The translations under genes and the position numbers were made by a program. 64,000 nucleotides of DNA from Anaerolineales bacterium UBA2395. Lineage in GTDB: Bacteria > Chloroflexota > Anaerolineae > Anaerolineales > Villigracilaceae. The notes beneath the pieces are model-generated. The model was not told the origin of the DNA. It saw nothing but the letters and a program-made list of their open reading frames with translations, and did no database searches. The stretch lies in assembly GCA_002343775.1 (NCBI GenBank), contig DDSH01000028.1, forward strand, positions 125,731 to 189,730. Reading direction: 5' to 3'. Shown here piece by piece: positions 51,801-61,400 of this stretch. Position 1 is the first letter of the stretch. Each line of letters opens with the position of its first letter.

Positions 51801-53124
51801 CTTCGAATATCTTGCTGAACGAAACAGTATACTGTTGGGACAAATTCAACAATAAAGTTCGCGCATCCTGATACCTCTCGTCCACCGCCAATGTCCGCAA
51901 TAATAAATCTATGGCATTGGCAATTCTGTTAAATATGCCGGAGGTCACCATCATACTCGCCCGGGCATACAGTTCGTGCGCTTTTCTGCGTTTTTCAATA
52001 CCCTGTTGGATTTTGGGCTCCAAATCAGCAATTCTTGCGGCAAGAGCTGCCCCGCCGCCGCCGACTTCTTCAATTATCTCCAACGGTTTTCCTTTGATAA
52101 CAATGGAATCCATATAGTCATCAATCTTGCCGTCGAATTTTCCCGGACTCATGCCGAATTTCTTTGCCCAAGCAAGCGCCCGATTTGCCTCTTCATACTC
52201 CCCTAATTCGAAAGCGTGTTCGGAAATATTGATTTGCTGTTCTATGTCTTTTGGCAGTTGTTCCAAATATGCTTGTTTATATTCAAGCGCTTCCTCAAAT
52301 AAGCGGCTGGAGTCAGGCTCGCCCAAAGTGAGGTAGCCATGATATGCCAAATTGTATGCCAACCGCCATGCTTTTGCGCTTTTAGCAGAAACGGAAGCGC
52401 CTTCTATACGCTCAACATCGGATTTTGTCGGGTCATTCAAAAATGTGATACTTTGCCCCTCGGCGCGTTTTTGATTATTTTCGATCTTCTCCTGAAGTTC
52501 TTGTAACTTCTTTTCCGGAACTCCCGCCGCCTTTGCCTCTACCAATAATTTCTGCGCTTCAGCAAAGAATTCCGCTTTATTGGCGCGTTCAATGTTGTCT
52601 ATGGACAGAGCCTCTTTATGTTTCTTTTCATATTCCAAAACCTTGCGATGAATTTGAGGTTCATAATCCTTGCGCAAGGATTCCGGCAGCAATTTAATCT
52701 TCTGCAGCAAAACGTCAACTTCGGCTAGCTGCCAACGCGCCTTATCCAAATCCAATTCGCCATCTTCGTCGGTTAAGTGCTTCTCGATTTCCGCCACCCA
52801 ACCACGGAACAAGCTCTTCAAATGCTCATTCTGAAAAACACGATATTTTTCTTTTAAAGGCTCGTAATCCGGGTGGGCTTTTGCCCATTCATTAACTTGG
52901 ATATCATCAAATGTTTGTAGAGCTGCAATGTAATCCCCATTTTCAACGTGATTGTTCAATTCGTTAAGCAGGCGATTGACATCTGTGCGATCATAAAGCC
53001 GATCCATTACCAAGGCGTAATCAGTATCGGATAGCAGGTGCGAATTGCGTTCCAGCAAGACGCGCGCGTGATCCAGTTTCCAGTTTTCCAGTGCAGCAAA
53101 GATTTCAGCGGTAATGTTTTCCAT
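48841..53124 (-). CDS. Giant helical membrane protein with C-terminal SH3-like outer domain
   Basis: 1427 aa. The first roughly 1220 residues are helical and charged, with many TPR-like and coiled-coil stretches (ALQTFDDIQVNEWAKAHPDY, EEANRALAWAKKFGMSPGKF), so probably a long solenoid scaffold in the cytosol. One transmembrane helix (MVVSLGILALFVCVIAVVST, about 1228-1248) follows, then a Thr/Pro linker and an extracytoplasmic end. That end resembles a bacterial SH3 domain (VTIVRYCVDNSQGMWLALEL, then GHYGWMKLY) and finishes with PACGYWDCDYDD. GGAGATG precedes the ATG. It shares layout with the kinase-like protein encoded upstream. Function unknown. Confidence 0.8.
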   Translation of the reverse strand: MENITAEIFAALENWKLDHARVLLERNSHLLSDTDYALVMDRLYDRTDVNRLLNELNNHVENGDYIAALQTFDDIQVNEWAKAHPDYEPLKEKYRVFQNEHLKSLFRGWVAEIEKHLTDEDGELDLDKARWQLAEVDVLLQKIKLLPESLRKDYEPQIHRKVLEYEKKHKEALSIDNIERANKAEFFAEAQKLLVEAKAAGVPEKKLQELQEKIENNQKRAEGQSITFLNDPTKSDVERIEGASVSAKSAKAWRLAYNLAYHGYLTLGEPDSSRLFEEALEYKQAYLEQLPKDIEQQINISEHAFELGEYEEANRALAWAKKFGMSPGKFDGKIDDYMDSIVIKGKPLEIIEEVGGGGAALAARIADLEPKIQQGIEKRRKAHELYARASMMVTSGIFNRIANAIDLLLRTLAVDERYQDARTLLLNLSQQYTVSFSKIFEDRCARFDASIEEAAWGRAERYWNDIKRLYEEAQGFVKNYPSILADNNPLTAILLDQYVDDISQRESRLEQLKSREKSANEKREILMQTFNAARNNLDQSRQSDIERLLQEWSSLTLRKMDVKRVRQQVQAFWDQEYQWLSDTVRKIQEATNKGAFDSMQVLETTASELESKAQDVPVLKVEQSLADYYGKLGALKRRDDPLGAVDYYIKAEQHAKIANNAASSATYRQALEDLKVELKDKSAIIDTRRALQNALNDKNYEEIEQILVELPEDVKNDIEIKQLGKKAKVALARFQHDRFLEECRLILSIQPRAGEKGEFIPAKERDFEYARDLAVKALGHYATSPDASNMRDLAIRYQAKENEGIEELETYIGSENYPAAQGLATDFLDQKYPYIGAKLWKKCIEAQNLYRKWNQDNQDKWETAKDNAKSMIDRIDLGDDNADSVFAQAQVMLEKCKSTYWRPDEKESFEKVVDTYIVFPRNAFSEASKQYAQIKRSLAIGEISHAYDHIDSFPSGIPAQVERSRTTLRNHLAKLNQSFMTLIDELVAAKKSLLFTMGGQFAGHTKDNQQNLLRLKNGIDFESISEAYISLNNAAEAAKRFEGFLEVHDDTKGLLGDENSKQATEGKNDEISLFGSPILRKFKRFREEEDKYKYLKSLALFLEKDFESLIRNYKINDAQERLEERLRACPSSLADLGGAFRTLNQWLDERETIHEEIVGVEFKVPERPFLPPSDANLEQALKVLEGLDGMTLRQDQHNRYKEVKSTDQSVKVEVQVTDWERQRIRKLRVRIKEKLETFFSQKMVVSLGILALFVCVIAVVSTYVGTRPVPVVQATPIESKATATSTPIHSTLVPTVVFTQTPLPYISGRTIGQTYVFRFPSSDETVPIPGNVKTRGYLGPDQDVTIVRYCVDNSQGMWLALELGGHYGWMKLYSPTNNPLVSIGDNKTNPEVRISSSYEVVCPYSREDPILGVPTPACGYWDCDYDD

Positions 53125-53175
53125 AAAACATCTCCAAATACTTTAGAAATTCAATACGACGGTTTATATTCACAA

Positions 53176-56100
53176 TTACTTAAAGGCTGATTGAGGAATC
53201 CACATAACCCATTCCAACCAAACATAGTCTGTCGGTAAGACACTGTTTTCCGCAACTTTAAACGTATCAGGTAAGTCTTTACTATAAGTAAATTCACCGC
53301 ATTCGATAGGTTCGGTTGGGTTATTGGGCGTAAGACAATACAATTTCAAAGGCGTTTTTTCGTCAACAGGCTTGATTGTATACTCCTGTCCGGGTACGAC
53401 TTGAGATAACTCCGCCAAGAATTCCAATTTTAGAGCTGCAACTAGTTGAACCTTCTTGTTATTGCTTGTTTCTCGGTCTAATATCTTTATTTCAACTGGG
53501 AGGTCTTGTATGGAAGATAATTTTACAAATGGGCGGTCTCCTGTTAAACTAAGGGCTTGTATAGCATTCAAATTTAATATTATTGTTGAAGCGGGTGTCC
53601 CCAGAGGATTTAGGGCAGGAGTCAAGGCGGGAGTCAGGGTGGACGTCAAAGTGGGTGTTATTGTGGGCGTTGTGGTACTGGTTGGCGTCACGGTCTCAGT
53701 AGGGTTGGACTGTGAAACATCAGGGAGCGCAGACGGACGAATAAAATCGCCAAATATCGTACCTGCAATAACAAATAAAACCAAAATACTCACAATGGAA
53801 ACCAGTAGTTTTTGTCTCTGTAGAGTTTTATAAATAGATATCCATAAGCTTTTTGCATTTTGTAGGTAATTTGATTCCACCGTTTGATGCTCTTCCTCCA
53901 TAGCCTTATCATCTTCTATTTCTTGTGAAGCCAATTTGGCATTCATATTCAAATCTACAGCACCTTTTTCCGTATAAATTACCCTCTTTTCTAAAGGAAT
54001 AGTTTCTCCTGCCATTTTCTCTTCATCACTATAAATACGATCCATCTTTTCGGACAAAGTCTGCAATGCGGCGCTCATTCTCTTAGACGACTGTCCTAAC
54101 TCGTCCAATATTGAATGCAAGTTATAAAACTGATCCTGGGATGCCAGTCTGCTTAATAAATTAACAAGGTTATCATAACTAGACCTAATCTCTTTGAATT
54201 TATCTGCGTTAGCATCTATGTGTTTTTTTAAAGTCTCAATATCTTTGTATAAGATATCGTTTTTTTCTTTTTGGTCGCTTTTAAGCGTTTCGCTGACTGT
54301 ATTGAGCGCCGTTTGGAATTGACGTTCGCTCAATAAGAATTTCAGTCCATCTTGTAAAGACGCCATTTCGGATTTCAAAGTCTTTTCAGAATCACTTAAC
54401 TTATCATCTAAATCCTTTAGTGCTTGTTGCAGTGCGGCAATATTGCCCCTTTCAGCTGCGTCACTCTGCTCCGCCGCCTCCAATTTCTTGAGGAGTCCAC
54501 GCTCAATCTCAGCTAATCGCTTCTCCTTCTTCCACTCCCGTTTCAACGATTGAACATTGTCTGCCCACTGGTGCGGGGTCAGTTCAATCAACTGCATGGC
54601 GTGAAGCACGTTCCATATCCGTTGTCTCAGATCAACATAATACTCACCGTGGAAGATCCTAGTAGGTAGTTTTGTTATTTCCTCTGACAATTGCCTCCAT
54701 TTACTTAGGTCTACTTTCATGTCTTCAATTAAACGACAACGTTTCAACCAATCTGCAATCTCGCGCGTCTTAAATTCCTGTTCTCCAAAAATAGAAGAAA
54801 TAGCTATCAAAATATTCTCGGCATCTACTAAATCCGCATCTTCTCGTCCTTGTTTTGTCAATAGAGTACAGATGGTTTCCTCCACCTGTAGCAAAATGGC
54901 GTTTTTTAACGCAGGGAGTTCACCCTCAGCCTCCTTTAAAAATCTTAGGGAAGTTTCCTCACCTTTCAGACTCTCTCGTAATTTAAAGATTTCTTTTTGC
55001 ACAGCAACATAGGATCGAGTTGACACTTCCAAACCCACGTTTGGTATTTGCTTTATGTCTTGTTGTATTTTCTCCAATATCCTCCCTATCAAATTTGCGT
55101 TAATCAAGTTGTCTTTCGCGTGCAAATTACCATCCTTGGCAGCTTCTGCCAAACCATTGCGCCATGTTTCAAAGTTCGCAACGTTATTCAACTTGACCAA
55201 CTGCCTCTCTCGAATTACAGTCTCATCGTAACGTTTTTGTAATTCCGTCCACATTTCTCGCTGTTCTGGAGTTTTTATTTGACTAGAAATATTTTCAATA
55301 AAATCGCTCAATTGAGTTGAAGTCTGCTCCACGGGATTTTTGTTGAGAATTACCAGCAATTTACGATTTACTTCACTCTGTTCATTTTTACTTTTCTCCA
55401 TAAAATCAATCTGTTCTTTAAGGCTGGATATTTGCGATTTAATATGCTCGGGCATTTCCGCAACATCCCACATTTCTTCAACTTCATTCACCTTCGAGCG
55501 TGCCCCCTCCCAATCTCCCATATTTTCTAATAGGCTTTTAGCAGACCTTAAAGTTTCTTCTGACGAAGATTGAACTTTATCAGAACCCTTAATATTATTG
55601 TACTTAATTTGAACATCTAGGTTGCTGGGGTCTATTGTTTTGGCTTCATGCAACAAACCCATTGCCTCGCTTAACTTATTCTCGGAAATTAATTTATCTA
55701 CCTTTTCGTCTTTTTCTTGCGCTTCTGCTTTTTGCTTTAGTTTTATCAATGATGTAATTTCAGGGAACTTGTCAGAGGATTTCTTTATAGCATTGACATA
55801 ATTCTCCCATGTTAAACTCGGCTTTAGGTCAATGAACAACTGACGTAAAGCCGCCTTATCAGGATTCGCTAAAAATAGCCGCCAAACTTCATACTGGCAA
55901 AAAGTTCGAAAGTCAGAAGGCGCCAATAACCACGCAAATAAAAGCCGATAAAGAATCACCTGATAGTTGCTCTCTATAATATTAGAACGACTATTCTTAA
56001 TTAAGTCATTACTTTGTCTCTTTGCTTTTTCTTTTTGATCAGCAGTCGGAATATTCGATATCAGTAATTGACCGATTAGACGACTGGCATCTCCTAAATC

Positions 56101-56925
56101 AGTAGCATAAGAATGTTCCAAAGATATCTTATCCAGCCACGAATTCTTTCCATCTCGGACATCTGCGAAGACCTGCAAAAGTTCCATCCAGTTTTGCAAG
56201 AAGGGCTTACCAATCACCGTCAGCGAAGTCAGCGCCAGCAGAAACCACGAACGATACCCTAAATCTTTGTGATGTAATGCATTTTCTGTCTCCAGTGACC
56301 AATTGAGAGGGTGGGAGAGATATTCGTAACTCGCTACTCCTGCTTCATTCTCTTCATGCGGATTTGTGTCCAATATATCTGCAAGTGCCAGACAATAACT
56401 GGCAAAATCCTCCGCGCGTTCTGCTTCGGTGGCTTTAATGAGTGCCGCATTCCAATCAATCACTTTGATTACGCGATTATCCGCGTCCCAATATACATGT
56501 TCCCGTGGCTTATGGTCCAGATATGCCGCACCCGCTTCATTAGTTTCTTTGAAAAGGGTGGCTGTTTGAATAGCTATGTGAAGGCGATCTTCAAAAGATA
56601 ATGCTCCCTTCGCGGCATACGAACGCAAGTCTTTACCAGGCGCGCATTCCTGCACGTGAACTTTGGCGTCTTTCCATTGTAAGAATGAATGTTGTTCGAC
56701 ACCCCATACCCTCAATAATAGTTTTCGGCTTTCCGATTTGGGTGGGAGTTTCATTCCCAACTCACGCAAAGTTTGCAGTTCGTCCTTGCCCTTGGCACCT
56801 TCCATTTTGAAAACATATTTGCGATCTGCGCTAATTAACACTTGCGCCAACGCGCCAGCGCCGACTTGGCTGTCGTCAAAAAAGACTTCTTTTCCGCCTT
56901 GAATCAACACCGATTTTGTTGTCAT
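53176..56925 (-). CDS. Membrane-anchored atypical protein kinase with coiled-coil stalk
   Basis: 1249 aa. The N-terminal 210 residues have a kinase-like fold: glycine loop VGAGALAQV at 21-29, lysine K40 in YVFKMEG, a catalytic-loop-like LDHKPREH with D137 and K139, and metal-binding D157 in VIDWNAA (in place of DFG). The usual catalytic-loop Asn is His. A long coiled-coil region (about 420-1000) is followed by one transmembrane helix (LLVSIVSILVLFVIAGTIF, about 1035), a Thr/Pro linker of TPT/TPA repeats and an outer domain of about 150 residues. It starts at the stop of the phosphatase gene (TAATG, 1-nt overlap). It may phosphorylate partners of the same operon; activity is plausible but not certain. 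Confidence 0.78.
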   Translation of the reverse strand: MTTKSVLIQGGKEVFFDDSQVGAGALAQVLISADRKYVFKMEGAKGKDELQTLRELGMKLPPKSESRKLLLRVWGVEQHSFLQWKDAKVHVQECAPGKDLRSYAAKGALSFEDRLHIAIQTATLFKETNEAGAAYLDHKPREHVYWDADNRVIKVIDWNAALIKATEAERAEDFASYCLALADILDTNPHEENEAGVASYEYLSHPLNWSLETENALHHKDLGYRSWFLLALTSLTVIGKPFLQNWMELLQVFADVRDGKNSWLDKISLEHSYATDLGDASRLIGQLLISNIPTADQKEKAKRQSNDLIKNSRSNIIESNYQVILYRLLFAWLLAPSDFRTFCQYEVWRLFLANPDKAALRQLFIDLKPSLTWENYVNAIKKSSDKFPEITSLIKLKQKAEAQEKDEKVDKLISENKLSEAMGLLHEAKTIDPSNLDVQIKYNNIKGSDKVQSSSEETLRSAKSLLENMGDWEGARSKVNEVEEMWDVAEMPEHIKSQISSLKEQIDFMEKSKNEQSEVNRKLLVILNKNPVEQTSTQLSDFIENISSQIKTPEQREMWTELQKRYDETVIRERQLVKLNNVANFETWRNGLAEAAKDGNLHAKDNLINANLIGRILEKIQQDIKQIPNVGLEVSTRSYVAVQKEIFKLRESLKGEETSLRFLKEAEGELPALKNAILLQVEETICTLLTKQGREDADLVDAENILIAISSIFGEQEFKTREIADWLKRCRLIEDMKVDLSKWRQLSEEITKLPTRIFHGEYYVDLRQRIWNVLHAMQLIELTPHQWADNVQSLKREWKKEKRLAEIERGLLKKLEAAEQSDAAERGNIAALQQALKDLDDKLSDSEKTLKSEMASLQDGLKFLLSERQFQTALNTVSETLKSDQKEKNDILYKDIETLKKHIDANADKFKEIRSSYDNLVNLLSRLASQDQFYNLHSILDELGQSSKRMSAALQTLSEKMDRIYSDEEKMAGETIPLEKRVIYTEKGAVDLNMNAKLASQEIEDDKAMEEEHQTVESNYLQNAKSLWISIYKTLQRQKLLVSIVSILVLFVIAGTIFGDFIRPSALPDVSQSNPTETVTPTSTTTPTITPTLTSTLTPALTPALNPLGTPASTIILNLNAIQALSLTGDRPFVKLSSIQDLPVEIKILDRETSNNKKVQLVAALKLEFLAELSQVVPGQEYTIKPVDEKTPLKLYCLTPNNPTEPIECGEFTYSKDLPDTFKVAENSVLPTDYVWLEWVMWIPQSAFK

Positions 56926-57731
56926 TATTTCACCTCGAAAATTGTCACTTTGCGAGTTTCCTCGTCAAAGATCATGGCAGTAGGAACTCTAAACTCAGGC
57001 CTGCCTTTCTTGATAGGTTCGCGTTTGGATACGGATCCGATTCTAATAATTCGATTTTTTTCATCTATGGTTACGCGTGAAAATCCTTTATCAACAAGGT
57101 CACCATGAACTTCATTAACACCGACTCTGCCTGTATTGGGAAAATATGTGTAAACTTTGGGGACATGATGGTGTCCCGTGAAATATACTGAGGTTCTTTG
57201 CATCGAATCGAAAATATGATAATTATCCGTGTCTTTAGGCGCTAAAAAGACTCGGCGTGCGTCGTCATTTCCAGGGATATAAGGCTGCGAAGGGTGCCGA
57301 CACTCATCATTTTTATCAACAATTGGAGTACCATGAACAAGCGTCAAGTTAAGTTCAGTAAAAGTCCTATAATTTAACCATGCATCAACATAGTTTTTTA
57401 TTTGTTCGTTACTATCATCAAATAACCAATCGCGAAACTTTCTTAATTCCATTTCCCTTTTTTCTATCTCTTCCTGTTTAACCATTCCCTTTGTAGCACA
57501 ATCCGGTTGGTAACGTATCCACCAATCCCAATTGCCTAGCAAACAGACAGAGGGATACGATTGTAACCATTCGATACATTCCCCTGCTTCTTCTGGCTCG
57601 CAGCGTCCTAGCACGTCGCCAAGGCACCACACATCGTCAAATCCGCCAAAGTCGTTACCTGCACGGTTCGCAGCACACACAAGGGCTTCCAGGTCGCCGT
57701 GTATATCCGAAACCACCAAATGTTTTTTCAT
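56925..57731 (-). CDS. Calcineurin-type metallophosphoesterase
   Basis: 268 aa from the ATG at 57731 (G-rich site upstream). Motifs are VVSDIHGDLEAL, CLGDVLGRCEP (the GDxx-G-R block with Gly instead of Asp), LLGNWDWW (GNWD instead of GNHD), LVHGTPI and FTGHHHVPKV. The variants suggest a YfcE/DUF-type phosphodiesterase or protein phosphatase rather than a classical PPP enzyme. Its gene abuts the kinase-like gene, pointing to a kinase/phosphatase pair acting on common targets. Cytosolic. Confidence 0.82.
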   Translation of the reverse strand: MKKHLVVSDIHGDLEALVCAANRAGNDFGGFDDVWCLGDVLGRCEPEEAGECIEWLQSYPSVCLLGNWDWWIRYQPDCATKGMVKQEEIEKREMELRKFRDWLFDDSNEQIKNYVDAWLNYRTFTELNLTLVHGTPIVDKNDECRHPSQPYIPGNDDARRVFLAPKDTDNYHIFDSMQRTSVYFTGHHHVPKVYTYFPNTGRVGVNEVHGDLVDKGFSRVTIDEKNRIIRIGSVSKREPIKKGRPEFRVPTAMIFDEETRKVTIFEVK

Positions 57732-57744
57732 GCCCCCACCACTC

Positions 57745-57918
57745 CTATATTGTCGCTTCAGAGGCAAATAGCCCGACAATCAAAACCATAATAGCAGTTT
57801 TGATATCAAGAAAAACAAAGCCGAAAACTCCCAAAAGGAGCCAGATAAAGGCTCCTAAGGTAAGTAACCCAAACATTAACCGCCAAGGATGGCGCCAACG
57901 CCGTAGCCAACTTCTCAT
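57745..57918 (-). CDS. Small membrane protein (57 aa)
   Basis: ATG at 57918 with GGAG 8 nt upstream. It begins MRSWLRRWRHPWRLM, strongly basic, followed by two hydrophobic helices (FGLLTLGAFIWLLLGVFGFV and TAIMVLIVGLFAS). Two-helix hairpin with the basic end inside. The stop lies 13 bp before the phosphatase start, and the position between two operon genes supports coexpression. It is short enough to be missed by most gene finders. Confidence 0.7.
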   Translation of the reverse strand: MRSWLRRWRHPWRLMFGLLTLGAFIWLLLGVFGFVFLDIKTAIMVLIVGLFASEATI

Positions 57919-57955
57919 AATGTCATCTCCAAATATGCAAAGTCAAATTTATTCA

Positions 57956-58384
57956 TCAAAAATCATCAAAAGAAGCGACTTCTTTTTTTGCTAAATCTTC
58001 ACGGAAAATTTCATTATCCCCATCACCCTTATCGACTTCTTCATTTTGTTTTTTTACGAGCTCAGTTTTTATGACTTTTCGATAAGGCTCAAGAGCACTT
58101 TTTACGGGTTGCATAATAGTCTGCTCCCCACTGGCAAATAACAACGCTTCCGCATATCCGGTCGATTTGAAGTGATATTCAACCAGACCTTGTATTTCCG
58201 CTGGAATGCCAGATATCACGCGCATAATTTCCCGTGCCAGCAGAATATTTCCCTGCGCGTGCATTTCTTTCGCATGCATGTAATATTGACGAATTTGAAA
58301 CATCTGCTTTGGGGTCGCAGATTGGGACTCCACGATTTCGAGAATTAAGTTCTCCAATTCAGTTATATCTGAAAAAGAAGGCAT
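57956..58384 (-). CDS. Unknown 142-aa helical protein
   Basis: AAGGAG precedes the ATG at 58384. Helical N-terminus (DITELENLILEIVESQSATP, RQYYMHAKEMHAQGNILLAR), a short middle stretch (YHFKSTGYAEALLFASGEQT) and a very acidic, probably unstructured end (NEEVDKGDGDNEIFREDLAK). No family is recognised. Located between the tubulin-like and 57-aa genes; it could be an adaptor. Confidence 0.65.
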   Translation of the reverse strand: MPSFSDITELENLILEIVESQSATPKQMFQIRQYYMHAKEMHAQGNILLAREIMRVISGIPAEIQGLVEYHFKSTGYAEALLFASGEQTIMQPVKSALEPYRKVIKTELVKKQNEEVDKGDGDNEIFREDLAKKEVASFDDF

Positions 58385-58409
58385 ATTGGTCTCCTTAAAA
58401 TCACGCCTT

Positions 58410-58443
58410 GCGCGCCCCTGTCTTTTGCCGGGCAGGGGCGCGC
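58410..58443. other. GC-rich 11-bp hairpin inside the operon
   Basis: GCGCGCCCCTG / CAGGGGCGCGC, perfect, with a 12-nt loop, in an AT-rich context between the tubulin-like stop and the 142-aa start. There is no T tract on the transcribed (minus) strand, so it is more likely an mRNA-stability or processing element than a terminator. Confidence 0.6.
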
Positions 58444-58449
58444 TTTGTT

Positions 58450-61400
58450 TTAATCATTATCGTTATCGAATGCATCCACACCTGCGCCGGGCGTCAAAAC
58501 CTTCCAGCGCATAGCAAGCACAATGCCTAAATCATGAATGAGCGCGTCTTTGCTTTCAATCCATTTAAGGAATTGTTGGTAGCGTTTTTTGGTTACCTCA
58601 CCCAACTTGGTGGGGTTATTGTAGTCAGGTTCTTTTTGATACAACTCGCGGCAATCGTCGTAATCTATCGCGTCAACGCGCTGGTTGGCGTGCTCGTCGA
58701 GATCCTTTCCGTAGAGGACAAAATTGCGTAGCGCGTAATAGAAACGATAACGGGCGCGTTGGCGCTCCTGATCTTCGTTCGACCGCCCGGTAAGTTCGTA
58801 TCCATAAAGCGCGTCTTCGTGCTTACCGATGGTATTGGTCAGTTTTACCTTGTCTTTCCCTTTATCGTCCATCACAAGGTAAAACTCGCTGCCGCCGGGC
58901 ACGTTCGGCTCTTTAATGTAGCCAAAATGCCAAAGCCAGAGGAACTCATCAATCCGATCCTTATGCTCGAACAAGTCAACCACCTCGGGGTGAAGGATGT
59001 GCCTGCGGGAAGTTTTTCGTCCCAATTCTTTTTCGATTGCCAATTCAAATTCTGAAGCTACATCTTCCGCTTTGAGAATATGCAAAGCCCGTCCTTTTGC
59101 GTCTTCCCAATAGGTATCCATACTATCGCGGTAAATAGCTAAATCTTCGAGACCATAGCCAAGGTAAACTTCCACCGAAGTTGCCGCGCGCGGGTTTTTA
59201 GATTCGGACATCACATTTCGAGCCAGATCAGGGTATGCTGACAGTGCCTGATTAACCATGGGAATAACCCCGGATTTGGAATCGCGATAAAACTCTTCAA
59301 CTTCCCTGCGCTTGTCAGGTGATGTATTATCTTGTTGATGAGTATCCAAAATGATAAACCTCTGCGCCCGGGTTTGAGGGTCAGGGTTCGCAAAAGATTG
59401 AAGTGCAATACTGTCATCAGCACCTTGGTTTGCCAACGAACGCGTCAACGATGGGGGAGAAGACTTGTAGTGCTCTTTCAGCAGTTCTGCCATATGAATC
59501 TCGCTTGGAGAAGCTAACTCGGCAAAAGGTCGATTCTCTTCAGAGCTGCAAGCCCATTCGATCAAGTGGTCGGCAATTTCGCCAGGACCTTTCAAGACTT
59601 TTCTTTCGTCAACCCACATCATACGTAAAAAGAACCGATTGGCAGAGGTTTCCATTTCCTGCCACTCAAACTGCCGCCCACCTAAACTGCCAAGCAAGAG
59701 ATTCAACGCGCGGCTATAATGCTTCTCATAGAGTTCGTCCTCCAGTTTTTTGCTCGTAACATATTCGCGCACCGGAATCGAATTCTTGAAATCACGATTT
59801 TCATTGTGCTTGGCAATCTGGCGAATAATATACGACTGGTGAACCTCGATTAATGCGTTTTCCCACTCGCGCAGCATATCATCCAACACATCCACTGCCG
59901 ATTTTCGGCCTTGCCCATCTTTTGTAATCATGCCTTGACCGCCAAGCTCGTCGCATAACCGAAGCAATAAACGCTGTCCGAGCAGGTCACGTTGCGCATT
60001 TGCGAGCGTAACCCAGGCGTCCACATACTTTTTATGATCGCGTCCTTCTTTTACGCTCTGTTCATATTTGTTGATATCCTTAATCGCTTGTACTTTGCGG
60101 TTCGAAGCCTCTGGAAACGCATCTAGCACGTTTTTCCTGAACAAGTGTGCAGCCTCTCTAATCGCCTGCAGGACCATTCTGGCGTACGTTAAGCGGTATC
60201 GAATTAAGATACGTTTCTCAGAGGAATCTTGATCATTCATAATTGCCTGACACACATTGAAGAGGACGTCTTGAAACTCTTGGGGGTAGTTTTCTACAAA
60301 CTCAAACAGCCATTCGTCCCACTTGCCGCCTTCTTCACTTCCCAGCACGCCCTCGCCCAGATATTTTTTAACCCAAGCGCCGTCTGAATACCGGATGAGG
60401 CTGACAATGTCCTCACTTGCCCCAACATTACGAAGTTCGCGCAGATCAGCAATCGTATCATCGATATTGCTTTCGAGAAGGTCAATGAAAGAGTCGATAT
60501 CCTTTTTCGCATTACTGTTACCCAAACCAACAAACTTAATAGAGCCCTTTAAAGAGGAAGAACTGTTACTCAAAAAACTACTGGCAGAGGCGTATGCTTT
60601 GTTTGAAGGGGCATTAACCTGTTTGACCAAGTTTTCAATAAATTGCACATTTGTAACTTTTGTAGTGATATCCTTACGAATAAGTCGTCTGGAAACAAAT
60701 CCTTTTGGATCTAAGGCAACTGTATCACCTGTCAATTCTTTGGTGCAGGGGGGGAGCTCAACTTTCGTTTTTGATGGCGGGATCAAATACTCATTGAAAA
60801 TCTGATCCAAGAAACGCAGCCCAGCAGAGCGGCGAACGTCACGCTCCGGGAAAATCAATGTTTTCGTTCCTACTGCTGCATAGGGCCATAATCCTTTTTC
60901 TCCTCTATTTTCGGCATAGTAACGCGCGGGCCAATTCGCGCGGACAATCGAAATTCTACCGGCAAATATCTCATCGGTATGCGCAACAATAAAATCTGCC
61001 GCTGCGGGAGTAACAACTCGATCCAGGACCTGATTCAACTGCGGAACCAACATTCGATTCGAGCGATTTTTCGAGCCAAACAGGAAAATATTGTCAAAGG
61101 GAGAAACGTCCATCGGCTTGGGTTTTGACTTGGCTTGATTCGGAAAATATAAATATCGAGGCAATTCTTTTCCTACCTGTCCTTTGACGGGACGTGTCAA
61201 GCGGTCCAATTCGCGCAAAAAAGCCATGCCATTACTCGTATCCAATTTTTCAGAACTAGCAAAGACGTCAGGGCATACGATAAGTCCCATAATTTGCACA
61301 GATACGTTACGGTCTTTGCTACTTGCCTGCACAATATGGGCTATGTCCATCAAAACACCCGAGCCCGTGCCACCAGCGTTCGATCCGCAAATAAAAATGA

